NCBI GenBank assembly: GCA_034509735.1
Contig: JACGWO010000012.1
Location: 11,203,983-11,267,982, forward strand
From: Sesamum alatum
Lineage: Eukaryota; Streptophyta; Magnoliopsida; Lamiales; Pedaliaceae
Length of the DNA stretch: 64,000 nucleotides
Reading direction: 5' to 3'
Part shown: positions 49,338 to 59,855 of the stretch, one piece after another
How positions within the stretch are numbered: the stretch's first letter is position 1
Layout: every line of letters begins with the position of its first letter
Notes under the pieces: model-generated
Database searches by the model: none
The model's input: the letters and a program-made list of their open reading frames with translations, nothing else
Told to the model about the DNA's origin: nothing
Program-made: the position numbers and the translations under genes

Positions 49338-51323
49338 TGTTAGAATAGGTGACCATGTAAGCCAATTTTGGCAGGAATATGTAACCTATGTCTAAACAAT
49401 TTCAGGTGTTTGATAAAACATTTATGAATAAAGAAGTGAAAAGTTCATATGGCAATACTTTGTTTACGTTCACTTATATCTGCTTTTACATATCTATTCA
49501 CTACGCAAACAAAGCCCACGGACTGAGAATCGATTTCGGGGATTGGGACTACGCTTGGAAATAGGTCCATGAAATCAGTCTTACCGAATTAGTCCGGAAA
49601 TCTCCAAGTCAAGGAATCCCGAAAATGGGTACCGGGATTCCCTTTGAGACTTGCACTAAGCATCTGCTGTCGTATTTCATCGACGGGTGACGAAGGTCGT
49701 CTAAGCAGTGTTAGTGGGTCAGCATGCTAGAAAGCAGCTGACTGAGGTGACTCGCAGGAACCGTCTTACGGAGGACCTTGAGTATGGTCTGCAAGGTATG
49801 ATGTATTCCCGGTTCCAACGGTACAGGTCAAGTCCTTTGACTTGAGGAACTGCTGAGTTTACCTGCGCATCAGGTCTGTATCTTAGATATGGTGAGAGCT
49901 TGCCAAAATACTCTTGAGTAGTCATAAGCCATGTCTAGTGCAGCTCGGGTGTACAAAGTGACAGTAGTTTCCAAGAAAGGATTTGTCTCCTGTCAAGAGG
50001 TATTGACAGTTGAGTCTCATGTATGCTCTGTGTCTTGTTCCTAAAATCTGTGGCCACAGTAACTGAACAGAAAGGAAGGTTTCCCTTGCGGCGTTTAGTA
50101 AAGACAGACCGACACTTAGGTCCAAAATGGGTACCTGCATTTTCCGTGCCCTAGACTCTAAGTGATGAGACCGAAGACAGAAGGACAAGTGTACTGTTAG
50201 GGCCTAAATGTTCATCCCCGATTATTTCACCTAGTCTCTAGTGCCATGGACCGTTGCTAGATGGCCACCCATGGTAACGGGCGGATTCTAGGAATCCGAC
50301 CAAGTTTAGCTGAAAGGTGCACCTAAAGAGTCACACACTATCCACACACACTTAAGTATTTAATTTGGAATTAAATATTGGAGTAAAGGAATGATTAAAT
50401 TAGATTTAATCGGGTCCTATATTTTCTTGGAGAAATTAATTCCTTCTATTTGATAAAGGGAATTAAATTAATAAATTGGATTTATTAAGGAATTGATTTA
50501 ATGGGCCTAGAATAAATATTAATATTTATTTATTATATTTGGCCTTTTGGAATATTTAATGGAATTTAAATATTTCATTAAATTAAAATCAACGGTTGAC
50601 ATGGAAAGGGGAGATGGAAGGCTAGGATTGGTTTGACTAGGTCAAACACTAGTTTGACTAGGACTTTGACTAGGTTAAAATCCTAGTCAAATTAGAGTTC
50701 TTAGAGTTGGAGTTTAAAGAGGATTAAACTCCTCCTCTATATAAACCTCTAGCTTCCAACAATTGAAGGATGATGAAATTCCAACACACACACAAAACAC
50801 ACAATTTCCGGCCCCCTCTCCCATCTCTCTCGTCCGCCCTCTCTCTCCACTCTCTCCAAGAAATTATTTTCTAGTTCTCTTGTTCTTGGAACATTAGAAC
50901 TTAGATGAATCAATACCGTTAATTGATAACGTGTCGTTGATTCATCCACTCCAAAATATACACTTGTTCGTTGCTAGCACGACGTACAAGATACGTGGGT
51001 GGATCATGTGTCACGATTTGGAGGGTCTCAAGAACGAGATCTCGGTACAAAACGGGGAACAACGCGTGTAGCCGTTGAAGACGAAAACGACAACGGGTAG
51101 GTCTCGTTTAATATTTTCGTCCTCTTTAATTTCTACCCTATGGCCTCCATGATCTTTTATATGTTCTTTAATCATGAGATATACCAAACACCCGGGAATC
51201 TCAAGGGTACACCCCTTGAGCGTGTTCTTTAATTCATTAAAGCATGCTTTGATTTTTGTATTTTATTTTATATCGCGCTTCCACATTCGCGCAATTTCCC
51301 GGGACGATCCACGATTTCTTTCA
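49338..51323 (+). repeat. 3' LTR of element G (1986 bp)
   Basis: Begins TGTTAGAATAGGTGACCATG and ends TTTCTTTCA. TTGAC/GTCAA cores lie at about 50598-50690, including an extra one at about 50597, and the TATA box is at 50737-50746. Confidence 0.92.
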
Positions 51324-52285
51324 ATATGTTGCATCAAGATTTATCTATGCAGGAAGATCAACCTCTGTTAATTCAACAACTTACAGATGGCCACTCTTTA
51401 GAACATATCAATTAATTTTACTCGCAGACAAAGTTGAATGAACACCATAGCAAAAACTACCTATATCTAAGTAACCATGAATAATTTATAAGCTTTCGTA
51501 AACCACAAATCACATAAAGGTATACATACACGGTAAATATCATGAAATATTTCATTAGATATGTTCACGGATGAATTTAACTATTAAATTAGTGTCCATA
51601 GTTGAGGCACGAAATTAATACTTTGCCATCACTTAGTTTGTTAATGTAAAATGTTGATATTCATTCTAGAAAGAATATATTGGAAAAACTGTTAAACGAA
51701 AGACTCGTACCCGAGAAGGAGATTATTGATTTTTGTTGCCGCAAACTCATGATTTCTCACCTGTCAATTACACCACTATAACCCATTAATAATTTCACAC
51801 AGTCCAAGCGAAAGCAGAGACAAAGAGATAGGAAATTACTTCTTGGTGCAGGTGAACAAAAATAATGTATCGAGAGGATAATGACTAACCTGCTTCACAA
51901 GATTTGAGGAGGATGGCGAGTTTGATGGAGTGTCAAGTTTTTTAGTCAAATAACTGACCATCAAAGGAGAATTTGAAGGTGGAAAAATATATACTCACCT
52001 GTAAATATGTAATTCTATTTTGTCATTCTACATCAGAAATTGAATGAGACTGGCAAAATATCGAACATGATTATGTAATATAAGCACAAATAACCATAAA
52101 TCAGAAACTACCCAAAACTATAAAATTTTCTTCAGGTATCCAACATAAACAACCAAGTCAACTCGACTAAACCCTCCCGCAAGTAAACATAAAATTGCTC
52201 ATCTTGTTTTTTGATTTTGCGTCTAATTTAATTGCTCATTAACTCGGAGATGGGGAAAAATGAGATTTCTAGCAAAACAAAAATG
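51324..52285. other. Non-TE stretch with no gene recognised
   Basis: AT-rich sequence without LTR, LINE or Helitron landmarks. A short minus-strand open segment near 51990-51898 is flanked by splice-like dinucleotides but matches nothing I know. It may be intron or flank of the ABCC relic to its right. Confidence 0.4.
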
Positions 52286-52795
52286 AAAGGGTGGTTTCAT
52301 GTGCTCCATCAAACAATGTCGGGCAAGTTGCACCTGTTTCTTCTGGCCACCACTAAGATTTATGCCTCTATCACCAATCATGGTTTGATCACCATGTAAG
52401 AATAGCTTCAGATCTTCTTCAGTGAACAAGCATGAATGACACTCTTGTATTTTGCCTTGGCTATTGGACTTCCAAAGAGGGTATTTTCCTCTATATTTCC
52501 TTATTGTATCCAAGCAGATTGAGAGACATATGCAGCAGAGCCACATATCCTAACCTAAAAATAAATCCATAGATCAAGAATAAGATTTAGCCAACAGAAC
52601 CCCTGAAATACAGTGCAGAAAGAAGAGGAAGAGGAGGAGGTAAGAAATGAATGAATGTCAGCATTCCATAAGCACATGCTCACTTGGCAGAGCTTTTTGG
52701 AATCTCTTAAAGGACGCAAGAAAGAAAACTTGATTTCCCATAACGAACCACGCCGCAGACTGCCACACACAGTCCCTTCTCTACCCTAAATTGTA
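52286..52795 (-). pseudogene. ABCC (MRP)-type ABC transporter pseudogene fragment, NBD1
   Basis: On the minus strand, exon 1 (about 52795-52684) reads VEKG-x-CVAVCGVV-RYGKSSFLSCVL, the Walker A region; the usual G-S-G-K is altered to R-Y-G-K and a TAA follows CVL. A 129-bp intron follows (52683-52555; GTGAGC donor, TTTTAG acceptor). Exon 2 reads [17 protein letters not shown], a [15 protein letters not shown] and [13 protein letters not shown], then after a frameshift [18 protein letters not shown], the ABC signature, and QLARH. Order and wording fit the first nucleotide-binding domain of plant ABCC transporters, which move glutathione conjugates and similar compounds across the vacuolar or plasma membrane. 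Walker B and the membrane domains are not found. The retained intron argues against a processed pseudogene. Confidence 0.8.
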
Positions 52796-53427
52796 CACTT
52801 TGACGTAGGCATTTGCATTTACAAAAGAACAAAATAGGCTGACATATCAATGGAGATTAGTGCAATTTAGAAAACTAAGATAATATGCTACGGAAAATTA
52901 ATGCTAAGCTATACTCAACCGTAGAATTTACCACCCGAGGGTATCAAAAATCAAAGCAAATATGCATTATCAAAGAGGCCAAAATTAAATTTGAAACTAC
53001 AAGTGTTCCAATAGCATGATTTGTTATTTAACTGTAGAAAAATATATGTATACCAGAAAGTAAGACATCTAACACAGGCATTACAGATCTATCCATTAGC
53101 ATGCCCAAAAAAAATTCTCCATTTAAAAATGGCTGCAATACCTAGCAAAGAAGATAATAATCTTGAATGCCCAAGCAAAACCACAAAAGACAACCAACCA
53201 TGTCATTGCTTGAGGATGTACAAGTTTTATCACAAGTAGAGAAGATTTACACACAACACTCTCTTCCAATAATGAAAAATAAAACCTATTTTTTTCAACG
53301 GAATAATAGAAACACAAGAAAACAAAGGGAGAAACTTCTTTTGTGGTTGTAGTAAACGAAAAAAAGAAATAAAGCAAACATTCTCATAAATCTGTATACC
53401 AAGAATAGAGAAATAAAAATTTTAAAC
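52796..53427. other. Non-coding stretch, nothing recognised
   Basis: AT-rich sequence between the ABCC relic and the LTR of H. It may be ABCC intron or flank. Short open frames here are in low-complexity AT sequence. Confidence 0.4.
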
Positions 53428-54019
53428 TGTTGGAAAATAACAATGGTTAATACATAAAATAAATATTCTCGCATAGAATATGTAATCTCTAGGTGCACGT
53501 TATATATAATTAATATATACATTAGCACACAATCGAGGATTGGTTAAACCTATAGCAGCGGAAAGTATTTCAATCCACGTATCCGGATCTGGCTCGTCTA
53601 CAAGCTCATGCCTCGATTGGATCGCGAACACATTGTCTTGCTCGTTCTTGAAGATTACCCCACGTACATCTTCAAGATCCCCATGAACATCTTCAAGATC
53701 TCCCCACGTCGAACCTTGCTCCAAATAATAAAGAGCCCACGAAGACGTCTTGCTTGCTCCGGTGGATTACTACCAGAGTAAGCCACTCATTTACAAGAGA
53801 GAATAGAGAGAGCTATTTGCGTGAGGCTTTGAGAGAATATACATCGAATGGAACATCTATTTGGTTCCATAGAACACCCTATTTATAGGTGTACACAAGA
53901 GGAGTCCAATCCCAATACAAAGTCTAGGAGACTATAAACTCTTTACACAAGAGGAGTCCTAATTAACCACAAGTTTAGGAGACATCAAACTCTTGCAATA
54001 TGTATGTATATTTAACATC
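53428..54019 (-). repeat. LTR of copia-like element H (592 bp, minus strand)
   Basis: On the minus strand it begins TGTTAAATATAC directly after the purine-rich tract GAGTGGGAGA and ends TTTTCCAACA, giving a TGTT/AACA terminal inverted repeat. A TATA box ACCTATAAATAGG lies at 53890-53878. A short internal repeat of CTTGAAGATGT words lies near 53710-53650. The length and sequence differ from all other LTRs here, so this is an unrelated family. Confidence 0.72.
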
Positions 54020-57000
54020 TCCCACTCATACAGATTTGACATAGCCTCCTCAATCAAAAATTTCTCATCTCTCATCCCCTCTTTCATATAGGGAATAAGG
54101 CGTGCGACCAAGCGAAAAAGACGAAAAGTGAGGAGAGTTATATTAAGTCTTCACCAAAACTAACATAACTCTTCAACTCCAAAAAACTCGCTATGTACCC
54201 CAAATCTTGTGGGCGCACTTAATCAAGCATCTCTAGATCTCTCAATAAATAGAGCATGCTTAACTCACTCCAAGTATGTATCTATGTTCATGACTAGTTG
54301 GACATTTTCCAACACAGTCGCCCAGGCTATGAACCATAGAACACAAGTGCATTACCAACTTAGTTCTTTCTCGGCCTCTCATACCAATCAGCTTGGTCTT
54401 GACAGCTTTCCTAGACATGCTCCGACAGACCGAATCACACTTGGCCATTGGATGACATGCTAAAGTAGCATCATCAAGCTTCCACCTTATGACATGGTCC
54501 AGAGTTCCAAAGGGTACAAGAAATAATATGGGCTCACACAGTGACGAAGTAGGGACCCATTCAGTCACTCCTCATAAGAGGTCAGCTTAAAGCACATGTA
54601 GTATGAATACATGTTATGATGGAGCTCCCACTAAACTTGGGCATGTCATGGCTCTTAACATCATATGAACCTAAGTCCAGTCGTTATCCAAGCGCCTAAC
54701 TTGCGCACTACTAGACAGTCATTCTCTTAATGCCCTCTAGTAGTTTGCACGTTCAGCTCAAAAATAGCCTTTTATGAAGTTCGGACATACTTCATAATCG
54801 ATCAAATATGTGATCTCATCTTAGCTTCTCTAGCCAAGGCAACTATCCATTATACATTGTCTTTCCCCACTTCTCAAGTGCGAAGGTGATCATTCGCATG
54901 ACTCACTAGTGCGAAATGATCTTTCAAGTCTCATCTTGCTCGCTATCGCAGTGCCAGGATGATTACCCTGTGAGAGGGCCAATCAGGGCCTAGTGACATT
55001 TCATAATTCAGTACCAATCTTATGTTCTCACAAGCCATAAGAACCAAGTTCTACATGATCCTTTACCACTAATATGCCTTCATCAATACCAAGGCTTGGT
55101 AAAAGGGATGAGCGCTCATACCCCCCCGTAGAATATGTTGGAGAACAATTGATTATGCGCATGTCTATTCAATAATATCTGGCATCTGTATACCAGGCCC
55201 TCCAACAATACTTGGCGCCCAAAAGTATAAAGAGTTTCGTTATTTGCATCACATATGCATCATGACCAGATAGTTTTTAGTTTGATCTGAGATTACTTTC
55301 ATAGATCACTTTGCTGCATCATGATATGTGCATCAAGGATCACTTCGATATCTACTCACCATTCTAATTATTGAGCACAAGGCTAGTTGTGCACACATAT
55401 TGCGCATCAAACATTCTACAGCGCCCACGAACACATCATTTCTTTTTTTCTTTCAATTTAAGGCATTTTCCTTAACTAAGAACACTGTGGTTATGGAGTA
55501 TCAATTAGGATAGTATGATACGTGTACAACTTTAGTATCTGAACACTAAGCTATTAGAATAGGTGACCATGTAAGCCAATTTTGGCAGGAATATGTAACC
55601 TATGTCTAGACAATTTCAGGTGTTTGATAAATCATTAATGAATAAAGAAGTGAATTTCATTTGGCATCACTTTGTTTGTGTTCACTTATATTTGTTTTCC
55701 ATATCTGTTCACTACGCAAACAAAGCCCACGGACTGAGAATCAATTTCGGGGACTGGGACTACGCTTGGAGGTAGGTCCATGGAATCAGTCTTCCCGAAT
55801 CAGTCCGGAAATCTCCAAGTCAAGGAATCCCGAAAATGGGTACCGGGATTCCATTTGAGACTTGCACGAAGCACCTGCTGTCGTGTTTCATCGACGGGTG
55901 ACGAGGGTCGTCTAAGCAGTGTTAGTGGGTCAGCATGCTAGGACGCAGCTGACTGAGGTGACTCGTGGGAACCGTCTTACGGAGGACCTTGAGTATGGTC
56001 AGCAAGGTATGACGTGTATTCCCGGTTCCAACGGTACAGGTCCTTTGACTTGAGGAATTGCTGAGTTTACCTGTACATCAGGGCTGTATCTTAGATATGG
56101 TGAGAGATTGCCAGAATTCTCTTTGGTAGTCATAAGCCATGTCTAGTGCAGTTCTGGTGTGCAAAGTGACAGTAGTTTCCAAGAAAGGATCTGTCTCCTG
56201 TCAATAGGTTTTGGCAGTTGAGTCTCATGTATACTCTAGGTCTTGTCCCTAAAACTGTGGCCACAGTGACTGAACAGAAGGGAAGGATTCCCTTGCGGCG
56301 TTTAGTGAGGACAGACCGACACTTAGGTCCAAAATGGGTACCTGCACTTTCCGTGCCCTAGACTCTAAGTGATGAGACCGAAGACAGAAGGACAAGTGTA
56401 CTGTTAGAGCCTAAATGTTCATCCCTGAATATTTCACCTAGTCTCTAGTGCCATGGACCGTTGCTAGATGGCCACCCATGGTAACGGAAGGATTCTAGGA
56501 ATCCGACCAAGTCTAGCTGAAAGGTGAACCTAAAGAGTCACACACTATCCACACACATTTAGATATTTAATTAGGAATTAAATATTGGAGTGAAGGAATG
56601 ATTAAATTGGATTTATTCGGGTCCTTTATTTTTCTTGGAGAAATAATTCCTTCTATTAGATATAAGGAATTAAATTGATAAATTAGATTTATCAAAGGGA
56701 TTTATTTAATGGGCTTAAATAATATTTATATTTATATTTTAGCCTCTTGGAAATATTTAAATAGGTTTTAAATATTCCATTAAATTAAATTAAATCAACG
56801 ATGAGATGAATGGGAGAGATGGATGGCTAGGATTGTTTTGACTAGGTCAAAACACTACTTTGACTAGGACTTTGACTAGGTCAAAATCCTACTCAAAATA
56901 GAGTTCTTGAAAGAGGAGTTTAAAGAGGATTAGACTCCTCTTCTATATAAACCCCTAGCATCCTACAAGTTGAAGGATGATGAATCTCCAACACACACAC

Positions 57001-58438
57001 AACACACACACAACTCGGCTCTCTCTCCCTCTATCTCGTCCGCCCTCTCTCTCTCTCACACACTCCAAGAAAATCATTCCACTAGTTCTCTTGTTCTTGG
57101 AACATTAGAACTTGATGAATCAATACCGTTAATTCATAACGTGTTGTTGATTCATCCACTCCAAAATAAAAACTTGTTCGTTGCTAGCACGACGTGCAAG
57201 ATACGTGGGTGGATCGTGTGTCACGATTTGGAGGGTCTCAAGAACGAGATCTTGGTACAAAACGGGGAACAACGCGTGTAGCCGTTGAAGACGAAAACGA
57301 CAACGGGTAGGTCTCGTTTATGATTTTCGTCCTCTTTTATTTTCTACCCTATGGCCTCCATGATTCTTTTATGTTTTATTATTCATGAGATACACCGAAC
57401 ACCCGGGAATTTCAAAGGCACACCCTTTGAAACGTGTTCTTTAATTTAAAGCATGTTTAAATTCCGCATTTATTTTTTTAATTATACCGCGCTTCCGCAT
57501 TCGCGCTTTTCCCGGACGATCCACAATTTCTTTCATAAGTATGCATCATACTTGCTCCTATGTCCATGCAAAAGACTGCCACTCTATTTGGCAATATCTC
57601 CACATCACTTCTAGCCATCAAACTTATTCGCTCGCATCGGATGAGAGCTAATTATCTCACAATTTTGACATATCAGGTGGTCATCTCGATCATCGTTAAG
57701 CCTATCAAGTGATAGCTCGATGGAATCGATATTATCACTACCTGGACAATAATTCAAGTTATAAATGGAGCTTGCAAGCACCAAACTTGCGCTTGCCCCA
57801 CAACTTGAATTATCTAGAAGATCCACATGATCATCATGTCCACTACTTAATTGGATATGTCAACTGTCATCAGCTAGGAGCACCTAGGTGAAAGTGGCGA
57901 TAGTGGCTATTGCGAGTTCAGAAAAATCTCACCATCAAGGAGAATGTCTCAAAACTACACCCCTCAGTAGGTGTAAATATTTTGCCGTCAGTTGACCTTT
58001 ATACTTATAATAAACTATCTACTTTGCACTTGACCTTTTAGAAACCACATGTTTCAAAATGATCTTGCACATAGATAGAAGATCAACATTGTTCTTAGTC
58101 ATTAGGCTTATCAATTCCCTCTAAGCACTTGTCCACTGGAAGTGTTACGTGAAGTCAATTCTTGACTCATCAATATCCATCAAATACTTGTGGAGGATAC
58201 CCATTCAGTCTCATATAGACGATAGGGATATTATTAATGTCCACTCCTTATTTGTGGAATTTGAGAATCCTTTCTCTAGTCAGACACTCCCACTGACTTT
58301 TGAGTCGCTTCGATTATCTCTTGCAACTAAAGATGAATAAAATATTATTATTGCAGAGAAACGAGCGCCTCTCTTAAGAATCTTTTCACTCTCATAGTTA
58401 AAATTCTATTGACCTCACGGATCTCAAAAAAAGGTTCC
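54020..58438 (-). other. Interior of element H, no coding domain recognised (split by solo LTR)
   Basis: It extends right from H's purine-rich tract to the start of J and is interrupted at 55552-57535. I find no gag, protease, integrase, RT or RNase H motif in any frame, no PBS and no second LTR. It may be an old eroded interior or a naturally non-coding (LARD-like) element. The link between the two halves rests on the solo LTR's target duplication and on similar composition. A 12-bp inverted repeat (57749-57760 with 57802-57813) lies in the right half. Confidence 0.5.
55552..57535 (+). repeat. Solo LTR of the F/J type (1984 bp)
   Basis: The start is TATTAGAATAGG, one change from TGTTAG, and the end is TTTCTTTCA. 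It is flanked by TAAGC (55547-55551) and TAAGT (57536-57540), a 5-bp TSD with one mismatch. No PBS or internal sequence follows, so it is the product of LTR-LTR recombination. TTGAC/GTCAA cores lie at about 56838-56885 and the TATA box at 56943-56952. Confidence 0.85.
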
Positions 58439-59855
58439 TTCTAAAGACATTATTTTAGGAGTAAAATAAATTGGATTTGGAATCCCGGGGTTATTTTACT
58501 TAAAATAATGAGGAAAGGTTTTCCTAAAACGAGAAAAATATTATTACCAATATTTGTGTTTTATTTTTCACACGTTGCGCACATGATCATTTATTTCTGT
58601 TTTGGATTATTATGATTGGAAATCATGAATTATTGGTATATTGTAATTATGTGGTTGGATCATGTGATTATGTGTGTTGGATGGAAATGGATGATCACGA
58701 GCCCTAGACCGGATGTATGGTTTAATTTTCTGTTGGGCCTGTGTGCCTCTTTAACTGCTTTCTCCTTCTCTCTTTCTAGTTGCCTTGGAATAATAAGGCA
58801 TTTTACCTCCATCCTTATGTACTCCCCCCGGGTTTTCGCTGGGGTTTCTATTTTTTTATAATGTAATGAGAGTAGACTAGGAGTGAGGTTTCCATTTTTG
58901 TAATTGGTGGAGTAGAAGGAAGGACCACATGGAGAGCCCAGACCGGAGGTCCCTTGGCGTTTTCCATGAAGTGAAGAGAGAGAAAAAGAGACCAAGGCCC
59001 ATCAGCGTGATGATTGGGTTACTATTATTGTAATAGTATAGGACCAACCCTAGATTGACCATAGATCCACTGCGGGCTCAGTGGGTCGCATAGGATTTGG
59101 GCTCGTGATCATCCAACAGGGGCGTGCTAGGCTTTAATTTTGCATGTGGTTATTATGATGGATGAATGTCTTTTATTTATCATATAACTGCTATGGATGG
59201 ATTTTATTTATGCATTATGGATGAATGTATGGATATATTATGAGATCTCGATCATTCACTACTCTCACATTGGTTGGACCAATGTTGAAATATTAGACCC
59301 TAGATAAAATGGACATGAACTCTAGGAGTTTGTCCATGCCTTCCAATCCATGGCACAGTGAGGAAGCTGTTTTAGGTCAATAGCGTGGTCTCACGAGTCG
59401 TGGCACGTTATTGTACTTAAAAGAAGTTGCACTGTGTCAAGAACGAAAAATGAGCTGCTGTTACCTGTCTCACGAGTCGTGGGGGTACCAGTGGGTCTGT
59501 GGCTCGGTCGATTGGGTCGGGTCTAACGCCCAATTAGCATGATTCGCTTGGAGTCCTCGGGATCATGCGAAAGGGTGAGGCAATAATCTTGGGAATCTCG
59601 TGGAACGAGAATGGTATGGAATACCTCCCACAGGATCTTTTCCATGCGAATCGTAAAAGCGGGGTATGGGAAAAATCGCTGTGGATCCCAAGCCCACTAG
59701 GAAAGGATTTTCCGAAAATCACGTTTGAGAGTACCGTGTTTTCGTATAAATAGTGGGAGGATTAAATGACTAAAGACCAAGCATTTAATTATTTCATCAA
59801 ACCACCGTCTTTATTTTCTGTTGATCGCGCGTTGTTTTCTAAATGTAGATTTAAA
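58439..59855 (+). other. Leader of element J, 3' part
   Basis: It aligns base for base in order with F 36223-37644 and ends at the gag ATG. No genes of its own; small open frames are shadows. Confidence 0.82.

Larger units (their letters stand above)
49157..51323 (+). mobile_element. 5'-truncated copia element G (RNase H tail plus 3' LTR)
   Basis: It starts abruptly within the last 55 or so codons of RNase H (left junction at about 49157-49168) and runs through the terminal stop (TAA 49319-49321), purine-rich tract and a complete LTR of the F type. No TSD can be tested because the 5' side is missing. Confidence 0.88.

Noticed and set aside
51898..51990. Possible extra ABCC exon on the minus strand
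   Set aside because: Open for about 30 codons with splice-like edges, but the peptide does not resemble an ABCC segment I can place.
54260..54568. 102-codon minus-strand open frame inside H
   Set aside because: No copia or other domain recognised; isolated and flanked by stops, so chance is the simpler explanation.
55552..58438. Reading the solo LTR as J's own 5' LTR
   Set aside because: No PBS or leader follows it, the flanking 5-bp duplication fits a solo LTR, and 903 bp of unrelated sequence separate it from J.
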